Shown in pieces: positions 8,212-19,034 of a DNA stretch of 64,000 nt (position 1 is the stretch's first letter; the number at the start of each line of letters is the position of its first letter). The notes below the pieces were generated by a model, which ran no database searches, was not told where the DNA came from, and saw only the letters and a program-made list of their open reading frames with translations. Location: positions 1,860,001 through 1,924,000 of the forward strand of contig CAJJBQ010000001.1 of NCBI GenBank assembly GCA_905182405.1. Reading direction: 5' to 3'. Origin of the DNA: Akkermansiaceae bacterium (GTDB taxonomy: Bacteria; Verrucomicrobiota; Verrucomicrobiia; Verrucomicrobiales; Akkermansiaceae). The position numbers and the translations under genes are program-made.

Positions 8212-8955
8212 ATGGCAAACATCTTTCCTCGTTGGGCTAATCTCCTTCCGCTAAAAATAGCGGTGTGCTTGGGGGCCGTCGGTGCCAGTTTGGTAGCGGG
8301 GGTCACTTATTACGGCACACCTAAGGCCCAGCGGGTCGGTTATCAGCCAACACAGCCAATTCCCTACGATCACAATTTGCACGTGAATCAGCTGGGGATG
8401 GATTGTCGTTACTGCCACAGCTTTACTGAACATTCTAGTCATGCCAATGTTCCGACCGCGAACACTTGCTGGAACTGCCACCAGCACGTTCAAAAGGGCT
8501 CACCCAAGCTTGCCGCTCTTCGTGACGCGATGGCTGTCGATAAAAACCATTTGCCGATAAAAGATGCCGCTGGAAATCCAGTCGAAGGGAAGCCCATTCA
8601 GTGGGTTCGTATTCATAAGTCTCCCGACTACGTTTACTTTAATCACTCCGCTCACTTAAATCGCGGAGTTTCTTGTCAGAGCTGCCACGGTGACGTGCAC
8701 AAGATGGAAAAGGTCTACCAGGCCGAGTCCCACTCGATGGGCTGGTGTCTTGAATGTCACCGGGCTCCCGAGAAGCATGTTCGTCCGCTGGAAGAAGTCT
8801 TCAATCTTGATTACGATGCTGAGAAGTATCTCAAGAAAAACGACGTTCGTGATGAAGAAGACAAGCGTATCACCGATCCTGAGGAGTTCGGTAAGTTTCT
8901 CGTTGCCCACTGGGGTATCCGTCCAAAAGAATCCTGTTCAACCTGTCACCGTTAA
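8212..8955 (+). CDS. actA: Alternative complex III subunit ActA, pentaheme cytochrome c
   Basis: The 247-residue product has one N-terminal membrane anchor (about 12-34) and five CxxCH heme sites at 65-69, 86-90, 155-159, 179-183 and 242-246. This matches ActA, the periplasmic pentaheme subunit of the quinol:cytochrome c oxidoreductase called alternative complex III. It passes electrons from the Fe-S subunit ActB toward ActE or the oxidase. It is the first gene of a block of fourteen co-directional genes and lies just after the tandem palindromes. No Shine-Dalgarno sequence precedes the ATG. Confidence 0.92.
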   Translation: MANIFPRWANLLPLKIAVCLGAVGASLVAGVTYYGTPKAQRVGYQPTQPIPYDHNLHVNQLGMDCRYCHSFTEHSSHANVPTANTCWNCHQHVQKGSPKLAALRDAMAVDKNHLPIKDAAGNPVEGKPIQWVRIHKSPDYVYFNHSAHLNRGVSCQSCHGDVHKMEKVYQAESHSMGWCLECHRAPEKHVRPLEEVFNLDYDAEKYLKKNDVRDEEDKRITDPEEFGKFLVAHWGIRPKESCSTCHR

Positions 8956-8973
8956 TTTTCGATCTTAGACTAC

Positions 8974-11900
8974 ATGAAGCGTGTCTTGAACCACCCACAG
9001 CCCCCGAAAGAGGGTGATGCCGTGACCACTTGGCGTAGTGTCGGCGAAAAGGAAGGCTCCCGGTCTTTCCGTAACGATCTCGATCGTGAATTTCCAAATG
9101 GCGATACCCTTAATGCGGAAGAGCAGGAACTCTCTCGTCGGAGTTTCACCAAGCTCATGGGGGCATCTTCCGCTCTTGCTGGCTTGACACTCGCCTCTTG
9201 TCGTCGGCCAGAAAGCTATATTGTCCCTTACAAGAAGGCCCCTGAATGGGTCATCCCTGGTAAGCCACTTTTCTACGCTTCCACCATGCCGCGCGTGGGT
9301 GGAGCTGTTCCTCTTCTTGTGACGACTGTTGAAGGTCGTCCGCGTAAGCTAGAGCCGGCAACTGATCATCCGGATGCTTCCGGCACTGATGCGCTTGTTC
9401 AGGCTTCTATCTTAGATCTCTACTCACCGTCCCGTTCTCAAGATATCCTGAAGGACGGCAAGGTGAGTGATCAGGCCGCTCTTCTTGAGGGTCTTAAGTC
9501 GCTCGATCTTTCCAAGACGGCGTTTGTTTTTGGTTCCGATGATTCTCCCACCCGTAATCGCCTTGCTAGAGAGCTGGCAGGGAAGGGGGCCACATTGGTT
9601 TCATACGAAGCACTTACTGGAGACGGTCTTGGTGCTGGAGTTTCGACTGTCGTCGACTTCTCAAAGGCTTCTCGCATTCTTTCACTCGACGCCGATTTCC
9701 TCGGTGCTGATCCAATCGGCAACAGTCGCGAATTTTCGAAGGGCCGCATGGGTGGTGATTCGGAATACAATGGGGAAATTGACGCTGTTAAAATGAGCCG
9801 TCTCTACCAAGTGGAGACTCAATTCAGCATCACCGGTGGCATGGCTGATCACCGACTTCGCGTCGCTCCTAGTCGAGTGGCAATGGTTGCCGCAGAGATT
9901 GCTTCTGCGCTTGGAGCTTCGGTTCCTGCCAGCGGACTTGATAATGACGATAAAGCGGCTCTTTTCCCAGGTGGCTCTGCTGCTGAATTTGATCAGTGGG
10001 TTTCTGAGTGTGCGAAGGATCTCAAGGAAGCCGCTTCAAAAACGCTTGTTATTGTCGGTTCACGACAATCCAAAGCGGTTCACCAAATCGCGGCTGCGAT
10101 CAATGGCGTTCTTCAGTCTCAAGCTGTTCGCGCCGTTTCTACTGATCTTGGTCAGTATGGCACGATGGCCGACCTTGGAGGCAAGGTTGCTTCTGGGGCG
10201 GTGGAAAACATCGTTTTCCTAACTCCTTCTGATCCCGCTTACGATTTCGATGGTTTCGAGGCTCTCACAGAGAAAGCAAAGGTCATCGTTCATCTCGGAA
10301 TTCGCACAAATTTCACAGCATGGGCCGCTAATTGGCATGTTCCATCGCGCCACTTCCTTGAAAGCTGGGGCGATGCACGTTCTGCTTCCGGCGTTCTCTC
10401 GCTCATTCAGCCGATGATCTTCATGCCTTACGAGGCTGTATCAGAGCTGGAGCTGCTTGTTGTCCTCAATGGCGGCGATTTTGCCCAAGGCGATTTCTCT
10501 CCTGCAATGGGCGAAGTGAAGAAGACCTTCGCGGCTCTTTCTGGTAAGTCGGGTGATGTCGCTTGGCGCGAAGGCCTCAAAAATGGCTTCGCCGCTGATA
10601 CTGCATACGCCGCTGGTGCCGCCCCTGCAGGCACGATCGAGATTCCGGAGTCTGCCGCTCCGAGCACTGACAACATTGAGGTTGTCTTTTCAACGGATGC
10701 TTCCGTCCTCGACGGTCGTTTTATCGATAACGCATGGCTACAAGAAGCTCCCGATCCCGTCACTAAGTTGACATGGGACAATGCAGCTCAAGTATCTCCG
10801 CTGACAGCCAAAGCACTTGGTATTTATGACCAAGTGATCGCTTTAGAGCCAAAGGGTAAGTTTGCTTTTAGTGATCCTTTTAAGCGTGCTGCTGAGGCTC
10901 ACATCGGTGAGGGCGAGCACGCAAAAGCACCATTTATTAACGTTTCCATTGGAGATCGTGAAATCACGGTCCCGGTTTTGATTGCCTTCGGTCACGCCGA
11001 CTTTGCCATCACCATTCCTCTCGGATACGGTCAGGCTTCTGATGACGGGCGAAAAGGTGCGATCGCTCTCGACGTTGATCAGCCAGTTGTCGGTCACGTC
11101 GGACTCAATAGTGGATTCAATGTCTATCCACTTCGCTCTAGTGACACTCCCTACTTTGCCGCTGGTGCGAAAATTGGACTCACGGGGAATTCCTACAAGG
11201 TCGCTCTCACTCAGGAGCACAACTCGATGTATGGCCGCGCGCTTGCTCGGGAAGTCTCTACGAATAGTCTCGAAGGAAAAGGCGACTTCAAAGAGCAGGT
11301 CAAAGAAGTGAAGAAGCAGGGGCTGGATGCCCATGCTCCGGTGAACATCAGTCTCTACGATCCCAAAGGCGGAATCTGGTCGAAAGATGACGCCAAGAAA
11401 AAGTCACATATCTCCGATGATGTTCACCAGTGGGGGATGGCGATCGACCTGAACACTTGCACCGGCTGTAATGCTTGTCTCGTGGCTTGTCAGGCCGAGA
11501 ACAACATTCCGATTGTCGGTAAAGATCAAGTCGCGATGGGGCGCGAGATGCACTGGATTCGCATGGACCGGTATTTCTCTGCAATGGAGACTGAAGTGCA
11601 TGGTGGACATTCAAGCGATACACCAACCCCTGACTGGGTTCAGCAGAATCCAGAAATGGTTCCTCAACCTGTCGCTTGTGTGCAGTGCGAAATGGCTCCT
11701 TGCGAGACAGTTTGCCCGGTGAATGCTACCGTTCACACTGAGGAAGGCCTTAATTCGATGGCTTATAACCGCTGTATCGGAACACGCTACTGCGCGAACA
11801 ACTGCCCCTACAAGGCGCGTCGTTTCAATTTCTTCGATTACAACAAACGCAATCCGCTTATCAAAGGAAACCTCTACAAAGGGCCTTTAGGTAAGAAAAA

Positions 11901-12408
11901 AGTGGGCGAAGCACCACACCTTCAGCACAATCCAAATGTCACCGTTCGGATGCGCGGAGTCATGGAGAAATGCACATACTGTGTCCAACGCCTCGAAGGA
12001 GCCAAGATCAAGCAGAAGCAGCAGCAGAAGCAAAAGACGCTCGCAGCAGGACTTCCATCCACTGCCGTCGGTGTAGATCGCGCTGTCGATCTCAGGATTC
12101 CGACCAACAGTGTCAAAGTGGCCTGTCAGGAAGCCTGTCCAACCGCCGCAATTTCCTTCGGGAACCTTCTCGATCGCGAATCGAAGATTGTTAAGGCGAA
12201 AGGCAATCAACTCGATTCCATTGCTCGCATGTTCGATAGCGAAGAGGAGTGGAACAATTTCAAGGTCGAGGGCAGTGGTCGAAACTACGATCTCCTCAAC
12301 TACGTCAATACCCGTCCTCGTACGAGCTATCTTGCGCGTGTGAAGAACCCGAATCCAAACATGCCGGATTCAGCGTTCCTCGGACAAGCCACAATCAACA
12401 CACACTAA
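8974..12408 (+). CDS. actB: Alternative complex III subunit ActB, molybdopterin-like and Fe-S fusion
   Basis: The 1144-residue product starts with a Tat-type signal (SRRSFTK near 54-60), a hydrophobic stretch, and LASC (Cys76), which could be a lipobox. Residues about 85-800 form the molybdopterin oxidoreductase-like part, which in ActB lacks the cofactor. The C-terminal ferredoxin part starts near 829 with CTGCNACLVAC, followed by CVQCEMAPCETVC, the CIGTRYCANNC cluster and CTYC. The arrangement matches ActB, which carries three [4Fe-4S] and one [3Fe-4S] cluster and receives electrons from quinol oxidation at ActC. Confidence 0.93.
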   Translation: MKRVLNHPQPPKEGDAVTTWRSVGEKEGSRSFRNDLDREFPNGDTLNAEEQELSRRSFTKLMGASSALAGLTLASCRRPESYIVPYKKAPEWVIPGKPLFYASTMPRVGGAVPLLVTTVEGRPRKLEPATDHPDASGTDALVQASILDLYSPSRSQDILKDGKVSDQAALLEGLKSLDLSKTAFVFGSDDSPTRNRLARELAGKGATLVSYEALTGDGLGAGVSTVVDFSKASRILSLDADFLGADPIGNSREFSKGRMGGDSEYNGEIDAVKMSRLYQVETQFSITGGMADHRLRVAPSRVAMVAAEIASALGASVPASGLDNDDKAALFPGGSAAEFDQWVSECAKDLKEAASKTLVIVGSRQSKAVHQIAAAINGVLQSQAVRAVSTDLGQYGTMADLGGKVASGAVENIVFLTPSDPAYDFDGFEALTEKAKVIVHLGIRTNFTAWAANWHVPSRHFLESWGDARSASGVLSLIQPMIFMPYEAVSELELLVVLNGGDFAQGDFSPAMGEVKKTFAALSGKSGDVAWREGLKNGFAADTAYAAGAAPAGTIEIPESAAPSTDNIEVVFSTDASVLDGRFIDNAWLQEAPDPVTKLTWDNAAQVSPLTAKALGIYDQVIALEPKGKFAFSDPFKRAAEAHIGEGEHAKAPFINVSIGDREITVPVLIAFGHADFAITIPLGYGQASDDGRKGAIALDVDQPVVGHVGLNSGFNVYPLRSSDTPYFAAGAKIGLTGNSYKVALTQEHNSMYGRALAREVSTNSLEGKGDFKEQVKEVKKQGLDAHAPVNISLYDPKGGIWSKDDAKKKSHISDDVHQWGMAIDLNTCTGCNACLVACQAENNIPIVGKDQVAMGREMHWIRMDRYFSAMETEVHGGHSSDTPTPDWVQQNPEMVPQPVACVQCEMAPCETVCPVNATVHTEEGLNSMAYNRCIGTRYCANNCPYKARRFNFFDYNKRNPLIKGNLYKGPLGKKKVGEAPHLQHNPNVTVRMRGVMEKCTYCVQRLEGAKIKQKQQQKQKTLAAGLPSTAVGVDRAVDLRIPTNSVKVACQEACPTAAISFGNLLDRESKIVKAKGNQLDSIARMFDSEEEWNNFKVEGSGRNYDLLNYVNTRPRTSYLARVKNPNPNMPDSAFLGQATINTH

Positions 12409-12429
12409 TTTCTGTAGAAACAATTTCTG

Positions 12430-13955
<1,526 letters not shown>

Positions 13956-13959
<4 letters not shown>

Positions 13960-14513
13960 GCACTCGAATTTCCAGAGTCTACGGCTACTTAGCCGAGTTC
14001 AATAATGCTTCCCAGCTTTACAAGGCTGCGGAAAAGGTCCGCGACGCCGGGTTTAAGAAGTGGGATTGTTTCTCACCTTATCCAATCCATGGCTTGGACG
14101 ATGCGATGGGCATCAAGCGCTCTATCCTGCCCTACTTTGTTTTCTTAGGAGGACTAACGGGCTTTTGCACGGCCTTTATTTTGGCATACTCGACCCAAGT
14201 TGGGCTTTATCCTACGATCGTTTCTGGGAAGCCGGCCAACATTTTCACGACCGCTGCTTTTTTTCCGGTGATGTTTGAGTTAACGATTTTATTCTCAGGC
14301 TTTACAGTGCTCTTTGGATTGCTAGGGCTGATGGGCTTGCCTCGTTGGAACCACCCGCTCTTCGCGAGCAAGCAGTTTTCGAGGGCGACTGACGACAAGT
14401 TTTTCATCGCGATCGAGGCAAGGGACGCCAAATTTTCCGCCGAGGAAACGAAAGCGCTTCTTGTCGAAATTGGTGGCGCAAACATCGAACTTGTGGAGGA
14501 CGATTCCAAGTAG
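13956..14513 (+). CDS. actD: Alternative complex III subunit ActD (DUF3341)
   Basis: The 185-residue product has an N-terminal soluble domain ([21 protein letters not shown], about 15-35), the [15 protein letters not shown] motif, and two membrane helices (about 55-80 and 98-125). These features define DUF3341/ActD, a structural membrane subunit of alternative complex III without cofactors. Its start overlaps the end of actC by four bases, and actE follows after three bases. Confidence 0.92.
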
Positions 14514-14516
14514 ACC

Positions 14517-15137
14517 ATGAAATATTTCTTCCTTTCTTTAATCGTTATTTGTCTTCTCGTCGTGGGGGTCTTTGGATTCCGTGGAGACAAGTTTTCCCAG
14601 CCACCTATCCGTATTTTCCCTGACATGGATGAGCAGGATAAGATCAAGTCTCAGAAGCCAAGCGGCTTCTTTTTAGATGGTATGGGATCTCGTAAGCCGA
14701 TTTCCGGCACTGTTCCAAATTCTGGTGACAATGGTATTCTCCCAGTTGAGTTCTCTGAAGGCAGAGACGGTTACTATTACAGCGGCGCTCACGAAGGGAC
14801 CTACGGAAACGGAATGCCCGAAGAGTTGGTGCTTATCGACGAGTCTGCTTCAACTGCATTGTTAGGACGCGGGGAAGACATGTATGGTGTCCACTGCGCA
14901 ATTTGTCACGGGGATGCAGGCGATGGTAAAGGTGTCGTCGGTCACTATTTCAGCAAGGCAAATGTCGTCGTTGCAAGTCTCTATAATTTTCCTCAGTCGT
15001 CCCATCCTGATGGCTACATCTACCACGTAATTGCCAATGGCAAGGGAAACATGGGGGGCTACAAGCATAACCTCCCTGTGCGTGATCGTTGGGCTATCGT
15101 TGCTTACGTTCGAACCCTCCAGGCTGCGGCCAAATAA
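14517..15137 (+). CDS. actE: Alternative complex III subunit ActE, monoheme cytochrome c
   Basis: The 206-residue product has an N-terminal hydrophobic anchor (about 3-20) and one heme site, CAICH, near residue 125. A downstream GNMGGYKHNL supplies the probable axial Met. It matches ActE, the periplasmic monoheme subunit through which electrons probably leave the complex toward the oxidase. The mature N-terminus carries the PPIRIFPDMDEQ segment common to ActE proteins. There is no clear lipobox in the first 25 residues. Confidence 0.9.
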   Translation: MKYFFLSLIVICLLVVGVFGFRGDKFSQPPIRIFPDMDEQDKIKSQKPSGFFLDGMGSRKPISGTVPNSGDNGILPVEFSEGRDGYYYSGAHEGTYGNGMPEELVLIDESASTALLGRGEDMYGVHCAICHGDAGDGKGVVGHYFSKANVVVASLYNFPQSSHPDGYIYHVIANGKGNMGGYKHNLPVRDRWAIVAYVRTLQAAAK

Positions 15138-15155
15138 TTTCTACTGTCTGATTTC

Positions 15156-16493
15156 ATGGCTCATTTCGTCACATCGAAAGACATTCCTACCAATGGGGAA
15201 CACCTCGACAAGGGGAAGCTCGCATTTCCCAAGATGGTAACGGGCGGCATCGCTGCAATCGGTCTCATTGGCAGTATCGTATTCTTCCTTTTTGGAAGTG
15301 GATCTGCCCATGGTTCCTACGCGTTCTCGTGGTTGTTTGCGCTTTTCTTCGTCCTGACCATCACCTTTGGGGGGTGTTTCTTTACGCTCCTACACAACCT
15401 TTCCAATTCAGGGTGGGGAACTTCAGTTCGTCGCTTGATGGAAAACTTGGGATTTGTGTTTCCGTTTATGATTCTCTTTGCCCTTCCTCTGCTAATTGGG
15501 GGGGATGCCAAGGATCCTGGGGTTCAGCAGTATCTTTGGGAATGGATGACGATGTTCAGTGAAACAGTCGGTGATAGTGCGAATGCTTCTGAGGCACTAA
15601 TGCATAGTGCTGATCCTCACAACCACCTCCTTGCCAAAAAAACCTTCTATCTTAGTCCTGGTTTTTGGCACTTCCGCTTCTTCTTTTACTTTATCGGTCT
15701 TGGTTTTGTGATTTGGCTCCTTCGGAAAGTCTCGATCACCCAGGACAATGAAAAAGATCCGGGTGTTGAAAACCTCTTCAAAGCACGTTCTTATTCCTCT
15801 TGGGGCATGATTATCTTTGGAGTTTCCATGACCTTCCTAGCTATCGATTGGGTGATGGCGCTCGATTTCTCATGGTTTTCCACGATGTTTGGAGTCTACG
15901 TCTTTTCTGGTTCGGCGTTGAGCGCCATGGCAGTTCTGATCCTGACTTCGGTGATCCTCCAGAGAATGGGCTACCTCAAAAAGGTCGTTACCCCTGAACA
16001 CCACCATATCATGGGCAAGCTCATGTTCGCCTTCACCGTCTTCTGGGCTTATGTTTCCTTTTCGCAGTTTTTCCTCTACTGGTATGCCAATATTCCTGAG
16101 GAGACCCGCTACTTCATTCTCCGTAATACTGGAAATTGGAACGTGCTGAGTCTCTGTCTTGTCTTCCTTCACTTTGGATTGCCCTTCTTGTTGCTTCTTC
16201 GTTCCGACGTGAAGAAGAAGCCAGGCTTTCTCATCTTTATAAGCTGTTACATTTTGTTTGTGCACCTTGCTGATGTTTACCACATGATCATTCCTGAAAG
16301 GGGACCTTCGGTGGGTTTGGTTATTGGTCATCAGGCTCAACTATGGCTGAACGGTTCTTTCTTCGGTGACATCATAGCCCTCGTCATCGTTGTCTCAGGT
16401 TTCCTCTTCTTCTATTTGCGTAACCTTGGTTCCGCTGCTCTTTATCCACACCGCGATCCTCGTATCCTCGAGTCCGCAAATCTCACGAACTAA
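15156..16493 (+). CDS. actF: Alternative complex III subunit ActF, NrfD-like membrane protein
   Basis: The 445-residue polytopic protein has about ten helices and is a paralog of ActC. Family features are the long loop after the third helix (WEWMTMFSETVGDSANAS, about 128-145) and the conserved PEHHHIMGKLMFAFTVFWAY segment near 275-295. ActF is the second NrfD-like subunit of alternative complex III and may conduct protons or bind quinone. It ends the canonical actABCDEF set; a small membrane protein follows after three bases. Confidence 0.9.
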   Translation: MAHFVTSKDIPTNGEHLDKGKLAFPKMVTGGIAAIGLIGSIVFFLFGSGSAHGSYAFSWLFALFFVLTITFGGCFFTLLHNLSNSGWGTSVRRLMENLGFVFPFMILFALPLLIGGDAKDPGVQQYLWEWMTMFSETVGDSANASEALMHSADPHNHLLAKKTFYLSPGFWHFRFFFYFIGLGFVIWLLRKVSITQDNEKDPGVENLFKARSYSSWGMIIFGVSMTFLAIDWVMALDFSWFSTMFGVYVFSGSALSAMAVLILTSVILQRMGYLKKVVTPEHHHIMGKLMFAFTVFWAYVSFSQFFLYWYANIPEETRYFILRNTGNWNVLSLCLVFLHFGLPFLLLLRSDVKKKPGFLIFISCYILFVHLADVYHMIIPERGPSVGLVIGHQAQLWLNGSFFGDIIALVIVVSGFLFFYLRNLGSAALYPHRDPRILESANLTN

Positions 16494-16496
16494 GTA

Positions 16497-16796
16497 ATGG
16501 ATCACACCCGCGATAATCCGCTCAAACGCTTCACTGCATTTTGGATCGCCCTCCTTCTTGTCGGTTGTTTTGGCATTGCTTGCGTCCTTCTACGACCCTT
16601 GACCCACGGTCAGGTAGATACCGCCTATGAGATGGTAAGTGATGCCCGGCTTGCGACAAAATCTGAGATCATGAAAAGTCAAGCTGCAGCTCTCGATTCC
16701 GATAAGCTTGAGAAAACCTTAAAGTCCGCAGCGCAAACTCTCAACCAAGCTCCTTCAAAGGGGGCGATGCCGCTTCCGGGCGCTCCAACCAAATAA
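16497..16796 (+). CDS. Small single-pass membrane protein between actF and the CcoN-like gene
   Basis: The 99-residue product has one membrane helix (about 14-33, including CFGIACVLL), then a charged, Ala/Lys-rich helical tail outside. No heme or metal motif is present. I do not recognise a family. It is spaced by 3 and 6 bases from its neighbours, so it is surely part of the operon. It could be an accessory helix of alternative complex III or a scaffold for the following cbb3-like subunits; neither can be decided from sequence. Confidence 0.8.
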   Translation: MDHTRDNPLKRFTAFWIALLLVGCFGIACVLLRPLTHGQVDTAYEMVSDARLATKSEIMKSQAAALDSDKLEKTLKSAAQTLNQAPSKGAMPLPGAPTK

Positions 16797-16802
16797 TTTT
16801 CC

Positions 16803-18287
16803 ATGTCTGAGACTCCTTCCTCTGCCGATGCCAACGACATCGCCTTGCGGTCTTCGATCGACCGTTCGCTGCGTCATCCGGTGATGTTCTTCTTCACTTG
16901 TGGAGCGCTATGGCTCGCTGTTGCTGCGGTTCTCGGTTTGATTGCTTCAGCAAAAAAACACATGCCCGAGTTTCTCGGTGGCTGTTCTCTTTTCGATGCG
17001 GGTAAGATCGATGCCGCTCACATTAATGCTTTGATTTACGGCTGGGGCTTTCAGGCCGCCTTCGGAATGATTATTTGGCTGATGGCCCGTCTTTCTCGTA
17101 AGGAATGCACTTCTTCAGGAATCGTCCTCGTGGCAGGGCATCTCTGGAATTTTGCGGTTTTATTCGGGGTTGTTGGAATCATGTTGGGCATGGGCACGGG
17201 CGTTCCTTGGATGGAATTCCCTACGGCGGTTTGGCCTGTTCTGCTCTTGTGCTACATGCTAATTACAATCTGGTCGTTAATTCAATTTCAAGTTCGCGAC
17301 GCAGGACACGTTTATGTCAGTCAATGGTATCTCTTAGCGGCAATGCTCTGGTTCCCATGGATCTACATGACGGCGAACCTCTTCGTCTTTGTATTCGATG
17401 GCAATCCACTCATGGCTGCCGGAATCGCCTCTTGGTTCAAAGGCACTCTCTTCCTTCTCTTCTTCCTACCCGTAGCGGTCGCAAGTGCTTACTTCCTTGC
17501 GCCAAAGGTGACAGGTCGTCCGGTTTACAGTTATAATATTGCCCTCTTCGGATTCTGGACTCTTGCAGTGGTAGGGCCATGGGCAGGGATGCAAAAGCTC
17601 ACTGGGGCGCCGATTCCTCAGTTTCTCCCTTATACCGGAGCAGCTGCAATGGTTCTCATCTTGGTTCCTGCGATTGCAGTGGCGATCAACATTTTAAAGA
17701 CAGTTAGTGGTCATGAGGAAACGGTTACGGCAAGCCCCGCCTTGCGATTTACCGCTGCAGGGGTGGTGGGTCTCCTGACCTATGGAGTCCTATCAGCAGC
17801 AACTCACGCCTTTGGTTTCAGCTTGGTCCAGTTCAGTTACACTGATTATGGATTCGACATTTTAGGTCTCTACGGAGTCTTTTCACTATGTGCCTTCGGT
17901 GCGATTTACTTCATCGTTCCCCGGATCACTCGTAGAGAGTGGCTCTCACGTCGTTTCATCAGTTGGCACTTTTACCTATCTCTCTACGGCGTGATTACGG
18001 TGGCGATCAGCGCGATCGTCGGTGGAATCTCCCAGGGAGAGGGCATCGAAGCTTGGAATCAGTCCTTCCTAGCCGGAGCCGGACGGGCTCAGAGCTATGG
18101 CTGGGGCGTCACGATTGCTTGGGGTTTAATCCTTCTCTCAAGTCTATTCTTTAGTCTTCATCTTCTTCTGATGTGGGCTCGATTGGGTCGACGTTCTTCA
18201 CACCCGACTCTTCTGAAGGGGAACCACGCGGAAAGTCCGCATGGACCTGAAGGCGAGGTCGACAACTACGGCTCTGCCACTGCTTAA
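16803..18287 (+). CDS. CcoN-like (cbb3 subunit I family) protein lacking active-site ligands
   Basis: The 494-residue membrane protein aligns with cbb3 oxidase subunit I along its length: AAHINALIYGW (His73, low-spin heme region), HVYVSQW (about 168), APKVTGRPVYSY (about 232) and FGAIYFIVPRI (about 365). The catalytic residues are replaced. The Cu-B His before the PK motif is Gly (FKGTL), the His-His pair is Gln-Lys (WAGMQKL, 261-266), the cross-linked Tyr is Gly, and the heme pair HxH of GHVHSG is GFDILG (350-355). It therefore cannot hold a normal heme-copper site. A structural or electron-relay role is inferred. Confidence 0.85.
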   Translation: MSETPSSADANDIALRSSIDRSLRHPVMFFFTCGALWLAVAAVLGLIASAKKHMPEFLGGCSLFDAGKIDAAHINALIYGWGFQAAFGMIIWLMARLSRKECTSSGIVLVAGHLWNFAVLFGVVGIMLGMGTGVPWMEFPTAVWPVLLLCYMLITIWSLIQFQVRDAGHVYVSQWYLLAAMLWFPWIYMTANLFVFVFDGNPLMAAGIASWFKGTLFLLFFLPVAVASAYFLAPKVTGRPVYSYNIALFGFWTLAVVGPWAGMQKLTGAPIPQFLPYTGAAAMVLILVPAIAVAINILKTVSGHEETVTASPALRFTAAGVVGLLTYGVLSAATHAFGFSLVQFSYTDYGFDILGLYGVFSLCAFGAIYFIVPRITRREWLSRRFISWHFYLSLYGVITVAISAIVGGISQGEGIEAWNQSFLAGAGRAQSYGWGVTIAWGLILLSSLFFSLHLLLMWARLGRRSSHPTLLKGNHAESPHGPEGEVDNYGSATA

Positions 18288-18290
18288 TCC

Positions 18291-19031
18291 ATGAAATTTA
18301 AAGCATTCATTTTCGGACTCCTTGCCAGCTTCGGCCTTCCTTGGCTCTTGGCGATTGTTGTTCCTTTCTCGACGATGAGAAGTCTGGACCCTGCCAAATA
18401 TGCCGGAATAGAAATCGATGGTGGAGAAGGCATCTATATTCCAAAACGAGATGGTCGAATTAGTGAAGGTTCTGACGTCTATGGTCAAGAGGGCTGCTAC
18501 TACTGTCATACTCAACTGGTTCGTCCGACCTACGCAGGAAGTGACGTGTGGCGTGCCGACTGGGGTGGTCTTAAGAAGTCAGCTGATAACCCCGATACCC
18601 GTCGCGAAACTCTCTCTACTGATTACGATGGCGAAAAAATCGCTCATATTGGCGTTATGCGTGTGGGACATGATCTCTCTAATTTAGGTCGTCGTTTGGA
18701 GACCAATCTTAAAGGGACGCAATTGTCTCCGGAAACATGGATGTTTTTACATCTCTACAACCCACGTGGAATTGCCCCTTACCGAAAAAACTCACAGGAT
18801 AGGGAAGAACGATCTGCTTGTCCTTCCAAACCTGGTCTTTTTAATGAGGTTTCGAAAAATATTGCAGGTTTTGATGCTCTTCCGGTTGCCGCACCCGAAG
18901 GCAAGGCTATTGTCCCAAGTGATCGAGCAAGGGCCTTAGTAAGCTACCTCGTTTCTCTGAAAAAGGATACCTTGGAGCAGCCCGTTCCACAGGATCTAAA
19001 TTACAATCCAATCCAGCCTGTCGCTAAATAA
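18291..19031 (+). CDS. CcoO-like membrane-anchored monoheme cytochrome c
   Basis: The 246-residue product has an N-terminal anchor (about 5-25) and the CcoO-type heme site GCYYCHTQLVRP (about 68-79), followed by MRVGHDLSNLGRR and HLYNPR, both characteristic of cbb3 subunit II. The segment after HLYNPR, which in CcoO carries the axial Met (SxMPxY), reads APYRKNSQ here and lacks it. The heme may therefore have an unusual sixth ligand. It follows the CcoN-like gene by three bases, keeping the usual ccoNO order. Confidence 0.85.
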   Translation: MKFKAFIFGLLASFGLPWLLAIVVPFSTMRSLDPAKYAGIEIDGGEGIYIPKRDGRISEGSDVYGQEGCYYCHTQLVRPTYAGSDVWRADWGGLKKSADNPDTRRETLSTDYDGEKIAHIGVMRVGHDLSNLGRRLETNLKGTQLSPETWMFLHLYNPRGIAPYRKNSQDREERSACPSKPGLFNEVSKNIAGFDALPVAAPEGKAIVPSDRARALVSYLVSLKKDTLEQPVPQDLNYNPIQPVAK

Positions 19032-19034
19032 GTT

